A stretch of DNA of 64,000 nucleotides from NCBI RefSeq assembly GCF_900454895.1, contig NZ_UGTA01000001.1:744001-808000 (forward strand). Direction: 5' to 3'. This DNA comes from Phocoenobacter uteri. GTDB lineage: Bacteria; Pseudomonadota; Gammaproteobacteria; Enterobacterales; Pasteurellaceae. Below the pieces are notes generated by a model. It was given only the letters and a program-made list of their open reading frames with translations, did no database searches and had not been told where the DNA came from. The stretch's first letter is position 1, and every line of letters starts with the position of its first letter. Made by a program: the position numbers and the translations under genes. Below, one piece after another: positions 1 through 8,241 of the stretch.

Positions 1-958
1 GATCAATAAGAATACAGATTGTCGCAACACCTAAAGCTAAAAGCCCACCGATAACTAATGAAATACCAACAGTTGTATTTTCAAATGCACCTAAAATACT
101 AAACTCTTTACCATCACTAATGAGAGCATCATACCCAGTGTAAATCATCATAGCAACTGTACCTAAAATAAGAGCCATAATAGGCAATATTAAATTACGA
201 ACTTTTCCTTCTTCAATAGAATGCTCTTCTATTTTATCTTCTTGTTCTTGAGCCTTGCGTTCAAATTTTGTCATTGAAGCTAAATCAAATGAAAAATAAG
301 AGACAACAAACACCATGATAATTGAGAAAATAGCATAAAAGTTCATCGCACTCATCGTCATAAAGGCTTCAATCGGTGAATATTGTGTAATTGAATGCGT
401 AGCTAATAAACCAGCAACAAGAGTCATAATATATGCTCCCCAACTTGAAATGGGCATTAACACACACATCGGAGCTGCTGTTGAATCTAAAATATACGCA
501 AGTTTAGCTCGGGAAATTTTAAATTTATCCGTGACAGGGCGAGCAATGGCTCCAACTGCTAAACTATGAAAATAATCATCAATAAAAGTAAAGAAAACAA
601 GACTAGCAGTCATCAATTTTGCACCACGACGATTTTTAATTTTTGTTTGAGCCCAGTTTGCAAAAGCTTGATTACTACCAGAAATATTCAATAATTCTGT
701 TAAAACACCCAATATAACAAGAAAGAGTAAAATATTAACGCTATTAGAATTTATTCCATCGTCATAAACCAATGAAATAATACTATTTTTAATATAAATA
801 AGGGTATTTAATATGTCTGCATTATTTAGCATAATAGCGCCAACAATAATACCTATACTTAACGATAAAATAACTCTACGCGTAAAAATAGCAAGTAATA
901 GTGCTATTAAAGGTGGAACTAACGACCACATAGAATTTGAATAATCAATGAAACTCAT
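1..958 (-). CDS. lysW: NhaC-family transporter, probable lysine transporter LysW (3' end outside window)
   Basis: This is the N-terminal 319 codons of a polytopic membrane protein that runs off the left edge of the window. The translation starts MSFIDYSNSMWSLVPPLIAL and has many hydrophobic helices, as in the NhaC Na+/H+ antiporter superfamily. An acidic and lysine-rich cytoplasmic loop lies at roughly residues 225-245. The ATG at 958 follows a good ribosome binding site (GGAGG, about 964-968). A lysine riboswitch precedes the gene. NhaC-family members behind LYS elements were named LysW and predicted to import lysine. The family is clear from the sequence; the lysine substrate is inferred from the riboswitch. 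A plain Na+/H+ antiporter is the alternative. Confidence 0.85.
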   Translation of the reverse strand, partial: MSFIDYSNSMWSLVPPLIALLLAIFTRRVILSLSIGIIVGAIMLNNADILNTLIYIKNSIISLVYDDGINSNSVNILLFLVILGVLTELLNISGSNQAFANWAQTKIKNRRGAKLMTASLVFFTFIDDYFHSLAVGAIARPVTDKFKISRAKLAYILDSTAAPMCVLMPISSWGAYIMTLVAGLLATHSITQYSPIEAFMTMSAMNFYAIFSIIMVFVVSYFSFDLASMTKFERKAQEQEDKIEEHSIEEGKVRNLILPIMALILGTVAMMIYTGYDALISDGKEFSILGAFENTTVGISLVIGGLLALGVATICILID

Positions 959-1118
959 AAAACCTCCAATTGTGTTTATAAAAATAAATATCAAACAAAA
1001 ATAAAGGCGAGTTCTACTAGAAATGAAATTTGATTAACATAGAAAAGATTAGTGATAATCCATTATATTTTAATCCATCACAGTAGCCCTCCATCATCTA
1101 TAAAATTAATATTATTGA

Positions 1119-1262
1119 TGATGACAGTGTTATTCCTTTCGGATATAACCCCAACCAGTCAAGCCGACACTTAAACTGATTTCGGCGAATCTCCCTTTTT
1201 TCTATCTTCAACGTTATCCACTCGAATAGAATACTCTTGATTTTCGCACCTCTACAATTTGC
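1119..1262 (-). promoter_or_regulatory. Lysine riboswitch (L box)
   Basis: Read on the minus strand, the segment holds the conserved L-box blocks in order. These are AGAGGTGCG near 1250, GGGAGATTCGCCGAAATC near 1175-1192, GGTTGGGGTTATATCC near 1144-1159, then GAAAGGAATAACACTGTCATC down to about 1120. They match the lysine aptamer core known from lysC and lysW leaders. The downstream CATCATC (about 1117-1123) can pair with GATGATG (about 1093-1099), a possible expression-platform helix. No strong T-tract follows, so control may be translational. Lysine is expected to switch the NhaC-family gene off. Confidence 0.92.
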
Positions 1263-1273
1263 AGGATGAGATA

Positions 1274-1302
1274 AGACTACATTAAAAAATTTATTTTGCC
1301 AA
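1274..1302 (-). promoter_or_regulatory. Putative promoter of the lysine riboswitch transcript
   Basis: On the minus strand TTGGCA (1297-1302) and TAGTCT (1274-1279) are separated by 17 bases. They lie just upstream of the riboswitch, as expected for its promoter. The -10 element is a weak match. Confidence 0.45.
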
Positions 1303-1353
1303 TAAAAAATTACATTTTTATTTAATTTTTTTAATAAATTACAAGAATTTTAT

Positions 1354-1381
1354 TTGTAATATCTAAAACATTAGTTAAAAT
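1354..1381 (+). promoter_or_regulatory. Putative hns promoter
   Basis: TTGTAA (1354-1359) and TAAAAT (1376-1381) are spaced by 16 bases in a very AT-rich region about 30 bases before the H-NS start codon. AT-rich, curved DNA is a typical H-NS target, so autorepression is plausible but not shown. Confidence 0.45.
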
Positions 1382-1410
1382 ATAAACAATTTTAATTGTT
1401 TGGGGGCTAT

Positions 1411-1821
1411 ATGGCAGAACTATTTAAAATACTTACAAATATTCGCTCGTTAAGAAAAATGGCAAATGAATATTCTTTACCAGAACTTGAATTAGCCTTA
1501 AAAAAATTAACACAGGTTGTCGAAGAAAGAAAATGCGATGTAAAAAAACGTGAGACAGCTCACAAAAAATATCTTGAGAATTTAAGTAAATATAAAAAGA
1601 TGTTGCAAGAAGACGGATTGACGCCTGAAGAACTCGCTTCATTTTTAAATTCAGCCAAGACTGGCATTAAACCGCGTAAAAAAATAAAACCACGCCCTGC
1701 AAAATATAAATATATTGATGAATTTGGTAATGAAAAAACGTGGACAGGTCAAGGGCGAACACCAAAAATAATACAAAAAGCATTAAATAATGGTTGCTTA
1801 TTAACTGAGTTTGAAATTTAA
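1411..1821 (+). CDS. hns: H-NS family nucleoid-associated protein
   Basis: The product is 136 residues, the usual H-NS length. The N-terminal half is a charged coiled-coil oligomerisation region. The C-terminal domain has the H-NS signature: KYKYIDEFGNEKTWTGQGR, where the core is W-T-G-Q-G-R-T-P. H-NS binds the minor groove of AT-rich DNA through the QGR loop and silences horizontally acquired or environment-responsive genes. An in-frame TTG lies 15 bases upstream, but the ATG at 1411 with GGGGG about 8 bases before it, giving MAELFKIL, fits the family better. The gene stands alone, diverges from the riboswitch transcript and ends in a terminator shared with ycjX. Confidence 0.93.
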   Translation: MAELFKILTNIRSLRKMANEYSLPELELALKKLTQVVEERKCDVKKRETAHKKYLENLSKYKKMLQEDGLTPEELASFLNSAKTGIKPRKKIKPRPAKYKYIDEFGNEKTWTGQGRTPKIIQKALNNGCLLTEFEI

Positions 1822-1835
1822 CGATACTATGAAGA

Positions 1836-1871
1836 ACATCCCTCTATTCATTCGAACTGAGGGATTTCTTT
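1836..1871. terminator. Convergent terminator hns / ycjX
   Basis: The inverted repeat ATCCCTC (1838-1844) / GAGGGAT (1859-1865) is followed by TTCTTTT. It lies between the ends of two convergent genes. Confidence 0.7.
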
Positions 1872-3277
1872 TAATCCAACATATCTGCCAATAAAAACTG
1901 CAATACACTATCCATTCTTAAATGAGGTATTACTTCATCAAATTCCAAGTGTTTTGGTTCAAACTGCTCAAATTCAAAATGATTATGATCCCAAAAATCA
2001 GCAGAAGGTAAACGATTTGGTACTGAGCCTGGATATAAAGTGACTAAATTTTTATCTGAACTTCTAATACCTCTTATTGCTTTAAATGTCTCATTATTTT
2101 GAGTTACGATAATGGGTTCTGTGGCTCGAATGGCTGAAACGGCATAATAGCCTGTCTCAATATTACCGAACTGTTTATATTGCCCTTCTTCTTGCACCAG
2201 TTGACGCATTAAACTTTCTAAATTACTAAGTTGATCACTACTAATATGATCAGCTTTCGTTGCTAAAAAGAGTAATTTATCAATTTTAGAAGAAAATAAA
2301 CGATAAAATAACGAACGCTCGCCATAATGGAAATGTTTAAAGAGTTGTTGCAACCCAATTTTCATTTCAATAAACGCTTGTTGGCTATGATTGAGAGGTG
2401 TTAAACAATCCGCTAAAATAACTTGTCGATCAAATTGCGAGAAATAATCTTCATAAAAAGGCTTTATTATTTTTTGTTGATAATAACGATAACGCTTTTT
2501 CAATGTATGATAAGTGCTCTTCTTTGAGCTTTTTTCTAACTCAGCCCAACGTTCTTCTGATAGATTTAACAATGGAAAAAATTGAAAAACAGGGGCTCCC
2601 TTTGATTCACTTGGTAACACGAATCGTCCAGGTTGAATATATTGCATACCTTGCTTCTTGCATTCCAGTAAATAAGCGGTGTATTTTTCACTTAAATCTG
2701 CAAGTTGGTTTTCATCAGTTTCAGCCATCAAATCTAACTGCTGCACTTCTGTCAGCCAACGTTGAGCTAATTCCGCGCGCTCACCATAATGTACTTGTTG
2801 TTGATTTAAAGACCATTGTTTAAAATCTTGAGAAAGCATTGGCAAATCTAATAACCATTCACCAGGATAATCAAAAATATCTAAATAAAGCGTATTTTTC
2901 TCTTTGATATAACGGAATAAGCCATCTTGACGCTGATAATGAATAGCTAAACGAATTTCACTCATTCCAGTAGTAGAAGGCGACCAACTTGGTGACAATG
3001 TTTCAAAACAACGACGATTTTTATCATAATCAAAACGAGGCAAAGTTAAATCGCCCTGCTCCACTCGTTTTACAGATAAAATCTGTCCATTTTTCACTGG
3101 AGCAAATAATTTTAAATGTGCATTGTTAATCGAATTGATATGTAATAGTTGATCAACAAGACTTGTAATAAACGTTGTTTTACCACTACGGCTCAATCCT
3201 GTTACGGCTAATCGTAAATGATCATCCGTTACCCTATGCACCACATCATTTACTTTATGTGTAATCGTATTAAACAT
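1871..3277 (-). CDS. ycjX: YcjX-like P-loop protein (DUF463)
   Basis: This 468-residue protein has a Walker A motif, GLSRSGKT, at residues 27-34. A DYPGEWLLD segment resembles the switch region of GTPases, and LATKADH further on looks like an NKxD-type base-recognition motif. These are hallmarks of the YcjX family. In Enterobacteria ycjX is part of the stress-induced psp regulon neighbourhood, next to ycjF. Here neither ycjF nor any psp gene is adjacent. The molecular role is not established. The gene follows alaA with a 24-base gap and probably shares its transcript. Confidence 0.88.
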   Translation of the reverse strand: MFNTITHKVNDVVHRVTDDHLRLAVTGLSRSGKTTFITSLVDQLLHINSINNAHLKLFAPVKNGQILSVKRVEQGDLTLPRFDYDKNRRCFETLSPSWSPSTTGMSEIRLAIHYQRQDGLFRYIKEKNTLYLDIFDYPGEWLLDLPMLSQDFKQWSLNQQQVHYGERAELAQRWLTEVQQLDLMAETDENQLADLSEKYTAYLLECKKQGMQYIQPGRFVLPSESKGAPVFQFFPLLNLSEERWAELEKSSKKSTYHTLKKRYRYYQQKIIKPFYEDYFSQFDRQVILADCLTPLNHSQQAFIEMKIGLQQLFKHFHYGERSLFYRLFSSKIDKLLFLATKADHISSDQLSNLESLMRQLVQEEGQYKQFGNIETGYYAVSAIRATEPIIVTQNNETFKAIRGIRSSDKNLVTLYPGSVPNRLPSADFWDHNHFEFEQFEPKHLEFDEVIPHLRMDSVLQFLLADMLD

Positions 3278-3301
3278 TGTATCGCCTTCTTGTTTTAAAT
3301 A

Positions 3302-4516
3302 TTATTGACGATAGTTTTTCAAGAATCTTGCTAATCGTTCCATTGCGTCTTCAAGCTGATGTGTATAAGCAAGACTTACGATACGGAAATGATCAGGTTT
3401 ATGCCAGTTAAAACCTGTTCCGTGAACCAATAACACTTTTTCTTGCTTTAAAAAATCTAGAACAAATTGCTGATCGTTCTCAATATTGTACATTTCAGTA
3501 TCAATTTTAGGGAAAAGATACATCGCACCTTGTGGTTTTACACAAGTAATACCTGGAATTTGAGTGACTAAATCATACGCAATATTACGTTGCTCTAATA
3601 ATCGCCCCCCTTCTTGTACAAGCTCATTGATACTTTGATAACCGCCTAACGCTGTTTGAATACCGTGTTGCATTGGCATATTGGCACAAAGTCGCATAGA
3701 TGAAAGCATATCTAAACCTTCAATATAGCTCTTCGCCTTATGTTTTGCCCCGCTTAACACAAACCAACCTTGACGGAATCCTGCCACACGATACACCTTA
3801 GATAATCCATTAAACGTAATAGTAAACAAATCTGGGGCAAGAGCAGCAATATGATGATGTACCGCACCATCATATAAAATCTTATCGTAAATCTCATCAG
3901 CATAAATAATCAAATTATGCTCACGAGCAACTTGTGCAATTTCTAATAAAATCTCACGGCTATATACCACGCCTGTTGGATTATTTGGGTTAATAACAAC
4001 GATCGCTTTAGTTTTTGGAGTGATTTTAGAGCGAATATCCTCAATATCAGGGAACCAATTATTTTCTTCATCACATAAATAATGTTTTACATTTCCCCCA
4101 GCAAGGGTCGCTGCAGCCGTCCAAAGTGGATAATCTGGCATCGGAATGAGAATTTCATCGCCATTATTTAATAAAGCCTGCATTGTCATTGTTATCAACT
4201 CAGATACACCGTTACCGATATAAACATCATTGACATCAATATCACGTATTCCTTTTGATTGATAATATTGAACTATTGCTTTTCGTGCCGAATAAAGCCC
4301 TTTTGAATCGCCATAGCCCTGTGCTTTTGGCAAATTGCGAATAATATCTACCACGACTTCATCTGGTGCTTCAAAACCGAAAGGAGCAGGATTTCCAATA
4401 TTTAATTTTAAAAGTTTATGCCCCTCCTCTTCTAATCGTAAGGCTTCTTTGTGAACTGGGCCACGAATATCATAACGCACATCATTTAATTTAGCTGATT
4501 TTAGAAATTGTTTCAT
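3302..4516 (-). CDS. alaA: Alanine transaminase AlaA (PLP aminotransferase)
   Basis: The 404-residue protein is a fold-type I class I/II aminotransferase. The PLP lysine is K240 in GLSKVYR. The cofactor-contacting NPNNPTG (about 176-182) and YADEIYD (about 205-211) are present, and FRIVSLA near the end holds the substrate-carboxylate arginine. Sequence and length fit enterobacterial AlaA (YfbQ), which makes alanine from pyruvate and glutamate in the cytosol. It is divergent from menF and upstream of ycjX. The family is certain; substrate preference is inferred from similarity. Confidence 0.9.
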   Translation of the reverse strand: MKQFLKSAKLNDVRYDIRGPVHKEALRLEEEGHKLLKLNIGNPAPFGFEAPDEVVVDIIRNLPKAQGYGDSKGLYSARKAIVQYYQSKGIRDIDVNDVYIGNGVSELITMTMQALLNNGDEILIPMPDYPLWTAAATLAGGNVKHYLCDEENNWFPDIEDIRSKITPKTKAIVVINPNNPTGVVYSREILLEIAQVAREHNLIIYADEIYDKILYDGAVHHHIAALAPDLFTITFNGLSKVYRVAGFRQGWFVLSGAKHKAKSYIEGLDMLSSMRLCANMPMQHGIQTALGGYQSINELVQEGGRLLEQRNIAYDLVTQIPGITCVKPQGAMYLFPKIDTEMYNIENDQQFVLDFLKQEKVLLVHGTGFNWHKPDHFRIVSLAYTHQLEDAMERLARFLKNYRQ

Positions 4517-4653
4517 TTTATCCTCATACTGCGACTAAATTTCTATTTTGAATAACTTTACCTTGATTTATTAAGAATTTAAAGAAAAAATACGCTAGAA
4601 TAGTCATCTTTTTACACGATAAGCGGTTAGATTTTTTTTAAAATTTGTAAATT

Positions 4654-5925
4654 ATGTTATTTAATCAATTAAAACAACAACTTGAATATGAATTAACACA
4701 AATTATTCCAAACAAAGGGTTAATTAAAATTGAAGTTCAATCTAATAAAAAGGCTGAAAACACTTTGTTTTTACGTTGGCTCAATGCTCAATCAATTTTC
4801 CCTAAATTCTACTGGCAAAACCGAGATGATAATTTAACATTAACAGCTATCGGGACAGTGAAAAGCTTTGATAATATCCAACAGGCTCAACAATTTAATC
4901 AACAAAATAATAATACGTTATTAGGCGGAATAAAATTTTGTGGGCAAACCACATTTATACTTCCTCGTCTACTATTTGCAAAAAATCAAAAAAAAATGAC
5001 CGCTTGTTTAATGGTTGACACTGATCATTTAGACACCGAAATACCACAAATTCACGATATTTTGGAAAAATTTGACAATGCCAGCACCTTAAATCAAACG
5101 CAATACACAATATTAGAAACAACCCAAGCGACAGACTTTTCACAATGGTCGCGTAATATTCAGTCGGCTATTGAAAAAATAAAACAGGGCTGTTTTAACA
5201 AAGTCGTGCTTGCAAATGCTACCAATTTTAAGTGTAAAGAAACGATCTCAGCTTATGAACTGCTCGCTCTCAGCCAACAAAAAAACCAACACTGTTTTCA
5301 TTTTTTATACCAAGAAGACCGATACTCAGCCTTTATTGGTTCAAGCCCTGAACGACTTTATAAAAGAGAACAACAACGGTTTTACACCGAAGCACTTGCA
5401 GGTACAGTGGCCGTAACCGAAGATCCGACTCAAACAGAAAAAAATGGGCAATGGTTATTGAATGATTCAAAAAACACTCTTGAAAATCAATATGTTGTTG
5501 ATGACATCTGTTCTCACCTAGCACCTTATATAAGTTCTGTGATTGTGAGTGATATACATCTCAAACGCTTACCAAAAGTACAACACTTGCGTCGTTTTAT
5601 TGAAATGCAATTAAAAGAAAATATTAGTGATATTGATTGCCTAAACCAAATCCACCCAACGGCGGCTATTGCAGGGTTACCTCGTCCGAATGCGATAGAA
5701 TTTATCAACCAAACTGAAAATTTCAAACGTCAATGGTATGCTGGCACACTCGGTTTTTTTAACCAAGCTCAAGCAGAATTTTGCGTGACCTTACGCTCAG
5801 CTCAAATAAACAAAAATACCATTACTATTTACGCTGGTGCTGGCATTATGCAAGATTCTGATCCACATTCAGAATGGCAAGAAATTGAAAGAAAAGCATT
5901 AGCGATGGCTGAGCTATTAAAATAA
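4654..5925 (+). CDS. menF: Isochorismate synthase MenF
   Basis: The 423-residue enzyme belongs to the chorismate-utilising family. The C-terminal half has SSPERLY, EALAGTV (the conserved active-site segment), HPTAAIAGLPR and WYAGTLGF, followed by the VTLRSAQI and YAGAGIM motifs. MenF converts chorismate to isochorismate, the entry step of menaquinone synthesis needed for anaerobic respiration. It is not clustered with other men genes. There is no strong ribosome binding site before the ATG at 4654, and an uptake-signal core lies at 4621 in the leader. EntC-type siderophore synthesis is an alternative, but no siderophore genes are nearby. Confidence 0.92.
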   Translation: MLFNQLKQQLEYELTQIIPNKGLIKIEVQSNKKAENTLFLRWLNAQSIFPKFYWQNRDDNLTLTAIGTVKSFDNIQQAQQFNQQNNNTLLGGIKFCGQTTFILPRLLFAKNQKKMTACLMVDTDHLDTEIPQIHDILEKFDNASTLNQTQYTILETTQATDFSQWSRNIQSAIEKIKQGCFNKVVLANATNFKCKETISAYELLALSQQKNQHCFHFLYQEDRYSAFIGSSPERLYKREQQRFYTEALAGTVAVTEDPTQTEKNGQWLLNDSKNTLENQYVVDDICSHLAPYISSVIVSDIHLKRLPKVQHLRRFIEMQLKENISDIDCLNQIHPTAAIAGLPRPNAIEFINQTENFKRQWYAGTLGFFNQAQAEFCVTLRSAQINKNTITIYAGAGIMQDSDPHSEWQEIERKALAMAELLK

Positions 5926-5961
5926 TCTATGACGGATAAATGTTTATCCTTCATAGATTAT
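5922..5961. terminator. Bidirectional terminator menF / truC
   Basis: TAATCTATGA (5923-5932) pairs with TCATAGATTA (5951-5960), with a second GGATAAA/TTTATCC stem inside. It overlaps the menF stop codon and faces the convergent truC end. Confidence 0.7.
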
Positions 5962-5981
5962 ACCTCAGTTTGTGATTTTCA

Positions 5982-6698
5982 TTATTCCCAACCAAAGAAC
6001 TGAAATGTCTTTTGCCACTGTTCATCAAGCGGTGCAATAATTTCAATTTTTTGCATTTTTTTAGGATGAATAAAATGCAATGATTGTGAATGTAAAAATA
6101 AACGAGAACAAGGATTATGTTCCACAAATGCTCTATTCTGATGTAAATCGCCATAACGTGAATCCCCAATAATTGGGTGGAATAAATGTTTTAAATGGCG
6201 TCTTAATTGATGTTTTCGTCCTGTTTGAGGATATAATTCAACCAATGAGTAACGAGCGGTTTGATGTTTCCCTGCAGGATAAGACATTTCTACTTGTTTT
6301 AAACAGCAATAATCCGTGATAGCTTGTTGTGGCTCTTTTGATTGTGAGGCAAATTTATCAGCAATTTTATCTAGTTGAATTTTAAGGGGATAATCTATTC
6401 TACCCTCGCCATTAAGATACCCTCTCACAATGGCGAGATAACTTTTTTTAACTTGATGTTGCTCAAATTGCTCACTCATCAAGCGTGCGGTTTCACTATT
6501 TAACGCAAAGAGTAACACACCAGAAGTTGGACGGTCTAAACGATGAATAGGAAACACGTGTTGCCCAAGTTGATCACGTAACGTCTGCATTGCAAAAACA
6601 GTTTCGTGCTTATCTAACCAGCTACGATGCACCAACATTCCTGCTGGTTTATTGATGGCAACAAGATCATCATCTTGATATAAAATTTCTAATTCCAT
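5982..6698 (-). CDS. truC: tRNA pseudouridine(65) synthase TruC
   Basis: The protein is 238 residues from the ATG at 6698. It belongs to the RluA-type pseudouridine synthases. The catalytic aspartate is D55 in HRLDRPTSG, and GRKHQLRRH follows as the second conserved motif. TruC modifies U65 of tRNA-Ile1 and tRNA-Asp. A longer frame opens at 6776 inside yqcC, but the 6698 start gives the family N-terminus MELEILYQDDDLVAINKPAG. It lies just 7 bases after the yqcC stop, the same yqcC-truC pair as in E. coli. Confidence 0.93.
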   Translation of the reverse strand: MELEILYQDDDLVAINKPAGMLVHRSWLDKHETVFAMQTLRDQLGQHVFPIHRLDRPTSGVLLFALNSETARLMSEQFEQHQVKKSYLAIVRGYLNGEGRIDYPLKIQLDKIADKFASQSKEPQQAITDYCCLKQVEMSYPAGKHQTARYSLVELYPQTGRKHQLRRHLKHLFHPIIGDSRYGDLHQNRAFVEHNPCSRLFLHSQSLHFIHPKKMQKIEIIAPLDEQWQKTFQFFGWE

Positions 6699-6705
6699 TA
6701 CGACT

Positions 6706-7023
6706 TCATTTGCTACTAGATAGCTTGGTTTCAATTTGATGAACAGGGTTACATAATGAAGCCAAATAAGATTCATTTTTCAAGGCTTCTTCTAAATAAG
6801 GTGTAATAGAGAAGTTTTGTGGCAAACCCGCATTCGCATCTATCAATGCATTCATTCTAGGAATGAATACCCATTGTAGCCATTGTGTCGCTGAAAGCGT
6901 ACCAATACAAAAAGGTTGATCATTCGCAAGATCTTGCTGTGAAGGCGGAATAGATTCCCATAATTGGTGTTGTTGCATTACAGCTTGTAATTCATTTAAG
7001 TGCTGGAGTATTTGTGTTTTCAT
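6706..7023 (-). CDS. yqcC: YqcC family protein
   Basis: This is a small 105-residue protein of the YqcC family (DUF446), with the conserved core QPFCIGTLSATQWLQWVFIPRM. No signal peptide or membrane segment is visible, so it is likely cytosolic. Its function is unknown. It is translationally close to truC and co-occurs with it across gamma-proteobacteria, which suggests a link to tRNA modification, but that is inference only. Confidence 0.85.
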   Translation of the reverse strand: MKTQILQHLNELQAVMQQHQLWESIPPSQQDLANDQPFCIGTLSATQWLQWVFIPRMNALIDANAGLPQNFSITPYLEEALKNESYLASLCNPVHQIETKLSSSK

Positions 7024-7052
7024 TCAATTAGTTTATAAAACAAGCAGTGAAA

Positions 7053-7931
7053 TTAGAGTAATGTTTTTAAGTAAGCTTTAAAATCTTGAGCTAATTGTGG
7101 GTGGTTTAAGGTATATTCCACAAACGCAGAGGCATAGCCGATCTTATTACCACAATCAAAGGTTTTACCTGTCATTCTAAAGGCTTCTACGGTTTCTTTC
7201 TCAATCAACATATCAATTGCATCTGTTAACTGAATTTCATCACCTTTACCTATTGGGGTTCTTTCTAGCAGTTTCCAAATGCTTTTTGAGAAAACATAAC
7301 GACCAACAATCGCTAAATTAGAGGGTGCTTCTTCCAATTTAGGTTTTTCAATCATTCTAACGACTTTAGTACTTTCACCACCGTTAAGTTCAACGCCATC
7401 ACAATCAGCAATACCATAGCTACTAATTTCACTTTCAGGTACTGGCGACACCATAATTTGGCTATGCCCTGTTGCTTCAAAACGTGTAATCATTGCAGCT
7501 AAGTTTTCTTTTGTTTGATCCGCAGAGAAATCTGCTAATAGCACATCAGGAAGCACAACAGCAAAAGGCTCATCCCCAATCACCGCTTTACCACATAATA
7601 CCGCATGCCCTAATCCTTTGGCGTGCCCTTGTCGCACATGGATTAACGTCACATCTTTTGGCACGATGGAACGTACTTCATCTAAAAGTTGACGTTTCAC
7701 TCGCTTTTCTAACATCGTTTCTAATTCAAAAGAGGTGTCAAAATGGTTTTCTATGGCATTTTTTGACGAATGTGTCACAAGAACAATCTCTTTTACACCT
7801 GCAGCTACACATTCACTCACAACATATTGAATCAATGGCTTATCTGCAATAGTTAGCATTTCTTTTGGTATCGCTTTCGTTGCAGGTAACATTCTTGTTC
7901 CTAAGCCCGCAACAGGGATAATAACTTTCAT
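7053..7931 (-). CDS. galU: UTP-glucose-1-phosphate uridylyltransferase GalU
   Basis: The 292-residue nucleotidyltransferase has the N-terminal signature AGLGTRMLPATK at residues 8-19. KPLIQYVV and EKP segments for sugar-phosphate binding follow. It makes UDP-glucose from UTP and glucose-1-phosphate for lipooligosaccharide, capsule and other glycans. The length is typical. It lies downstream of csrA but is separated from it by an uptake-signal hairpin, so it may have its own promoter. Confidence 0.95.
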   Translation of the reverse strand: MKVIIPVAGLGTRMLPATKAIPKEMLTIADKPLIQYVVSECVAAGVKEIVLVTHSSKNAIENHFDTSFELETMLEKRVKRQLLDEVRSIVPKDVTLIHVRQGHAKGLGHAVLCGKAVIGDEPFAVVLPDVLLADFSADQTKENLAAMITRFEATGHSQIMVSPVPESEISSYGIADCDGVELNGGESTKVVRMIEKPKLEEAPSNLAIVGRYVFSKSIWKLLERTPIGKGDEIQLTDAIDMLIEKETVEAFRMTGKTFDCGNKIGYASAFVEYTLNHPQLAQDFKAYLKTLL

Positions 7932-7956
7932 TGTGAATCCTTATAAATAAAGTCAA

Positions 7957-7975
7957 ACCGCTTATAATAAGCGGT
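7957..7975. terminator. Inverted uptake-signal hairpin after csrA
   Basis: ACCGCTTAT and ATAAGCGGT meet almost without a loop, forming a perfect dyad between csrA and galU. The following T content is weak, so termination would be partial. It contains two opposed uptake-signal cores. Confidence 0.5.
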
Positions 7976-7992
7976 CTGATTTTCTTGATTTT

Positions 7993-8187
7993 TTACGAAT
8001 CTTGATCTTGCTGAGTCTCTTTTTCTGTTTCTTTAATCTGTTTATAGATTTCTTCTCTATGCACAGACACTTCTTTAGGTGCTTTAATACCCAGTTTCAC
8101 TTGACTGCCACGAACGCTAAGTACGGTAACTTCAACTTCGTCGCCAATAAGCAAACTTTCACCTAGTTTACGTGTAAGAATTAGCAT
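7993..8187 (-). CDS. csrA: Carbon storage regulator CsrA
   Basis: The 64-residue protein starts MLILTRKLGESLLIGDEVEV and contains VHREEIYKQI. These are the conserved beta-1 and C-terminal RNA-contacting regions of CsrA. CsrA dimers bind GGA motifs in mRNA leaders and control translation and stability of carbon metabolism, biofilm and virulence transcripts. It follows alaS with a 54-base gap, the same order as in E. coli. AAGGAGAAAAATC precedes the ATG. Confidence 0.97.
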   Translation of the reverse strand: MLILTRKLGESLLIGDEVEVTVLSVRGSQVKLGIKAPKEVSVHREEIYKQIKETEKETQQDQDS

Positions 8188-8241
8188 GATTTTTCTCCTT
8201 TATTGAAAATATCTCCTATAGATATCAAACAGAAATTTTAT

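Noticed and set aside
1396..1410. Upstream TTG start for H-NS
   Set aside because: It adds MFGGY not seen in H-NS proteins and covers the GGGGG ribosome binding site of the ATG at 1411.
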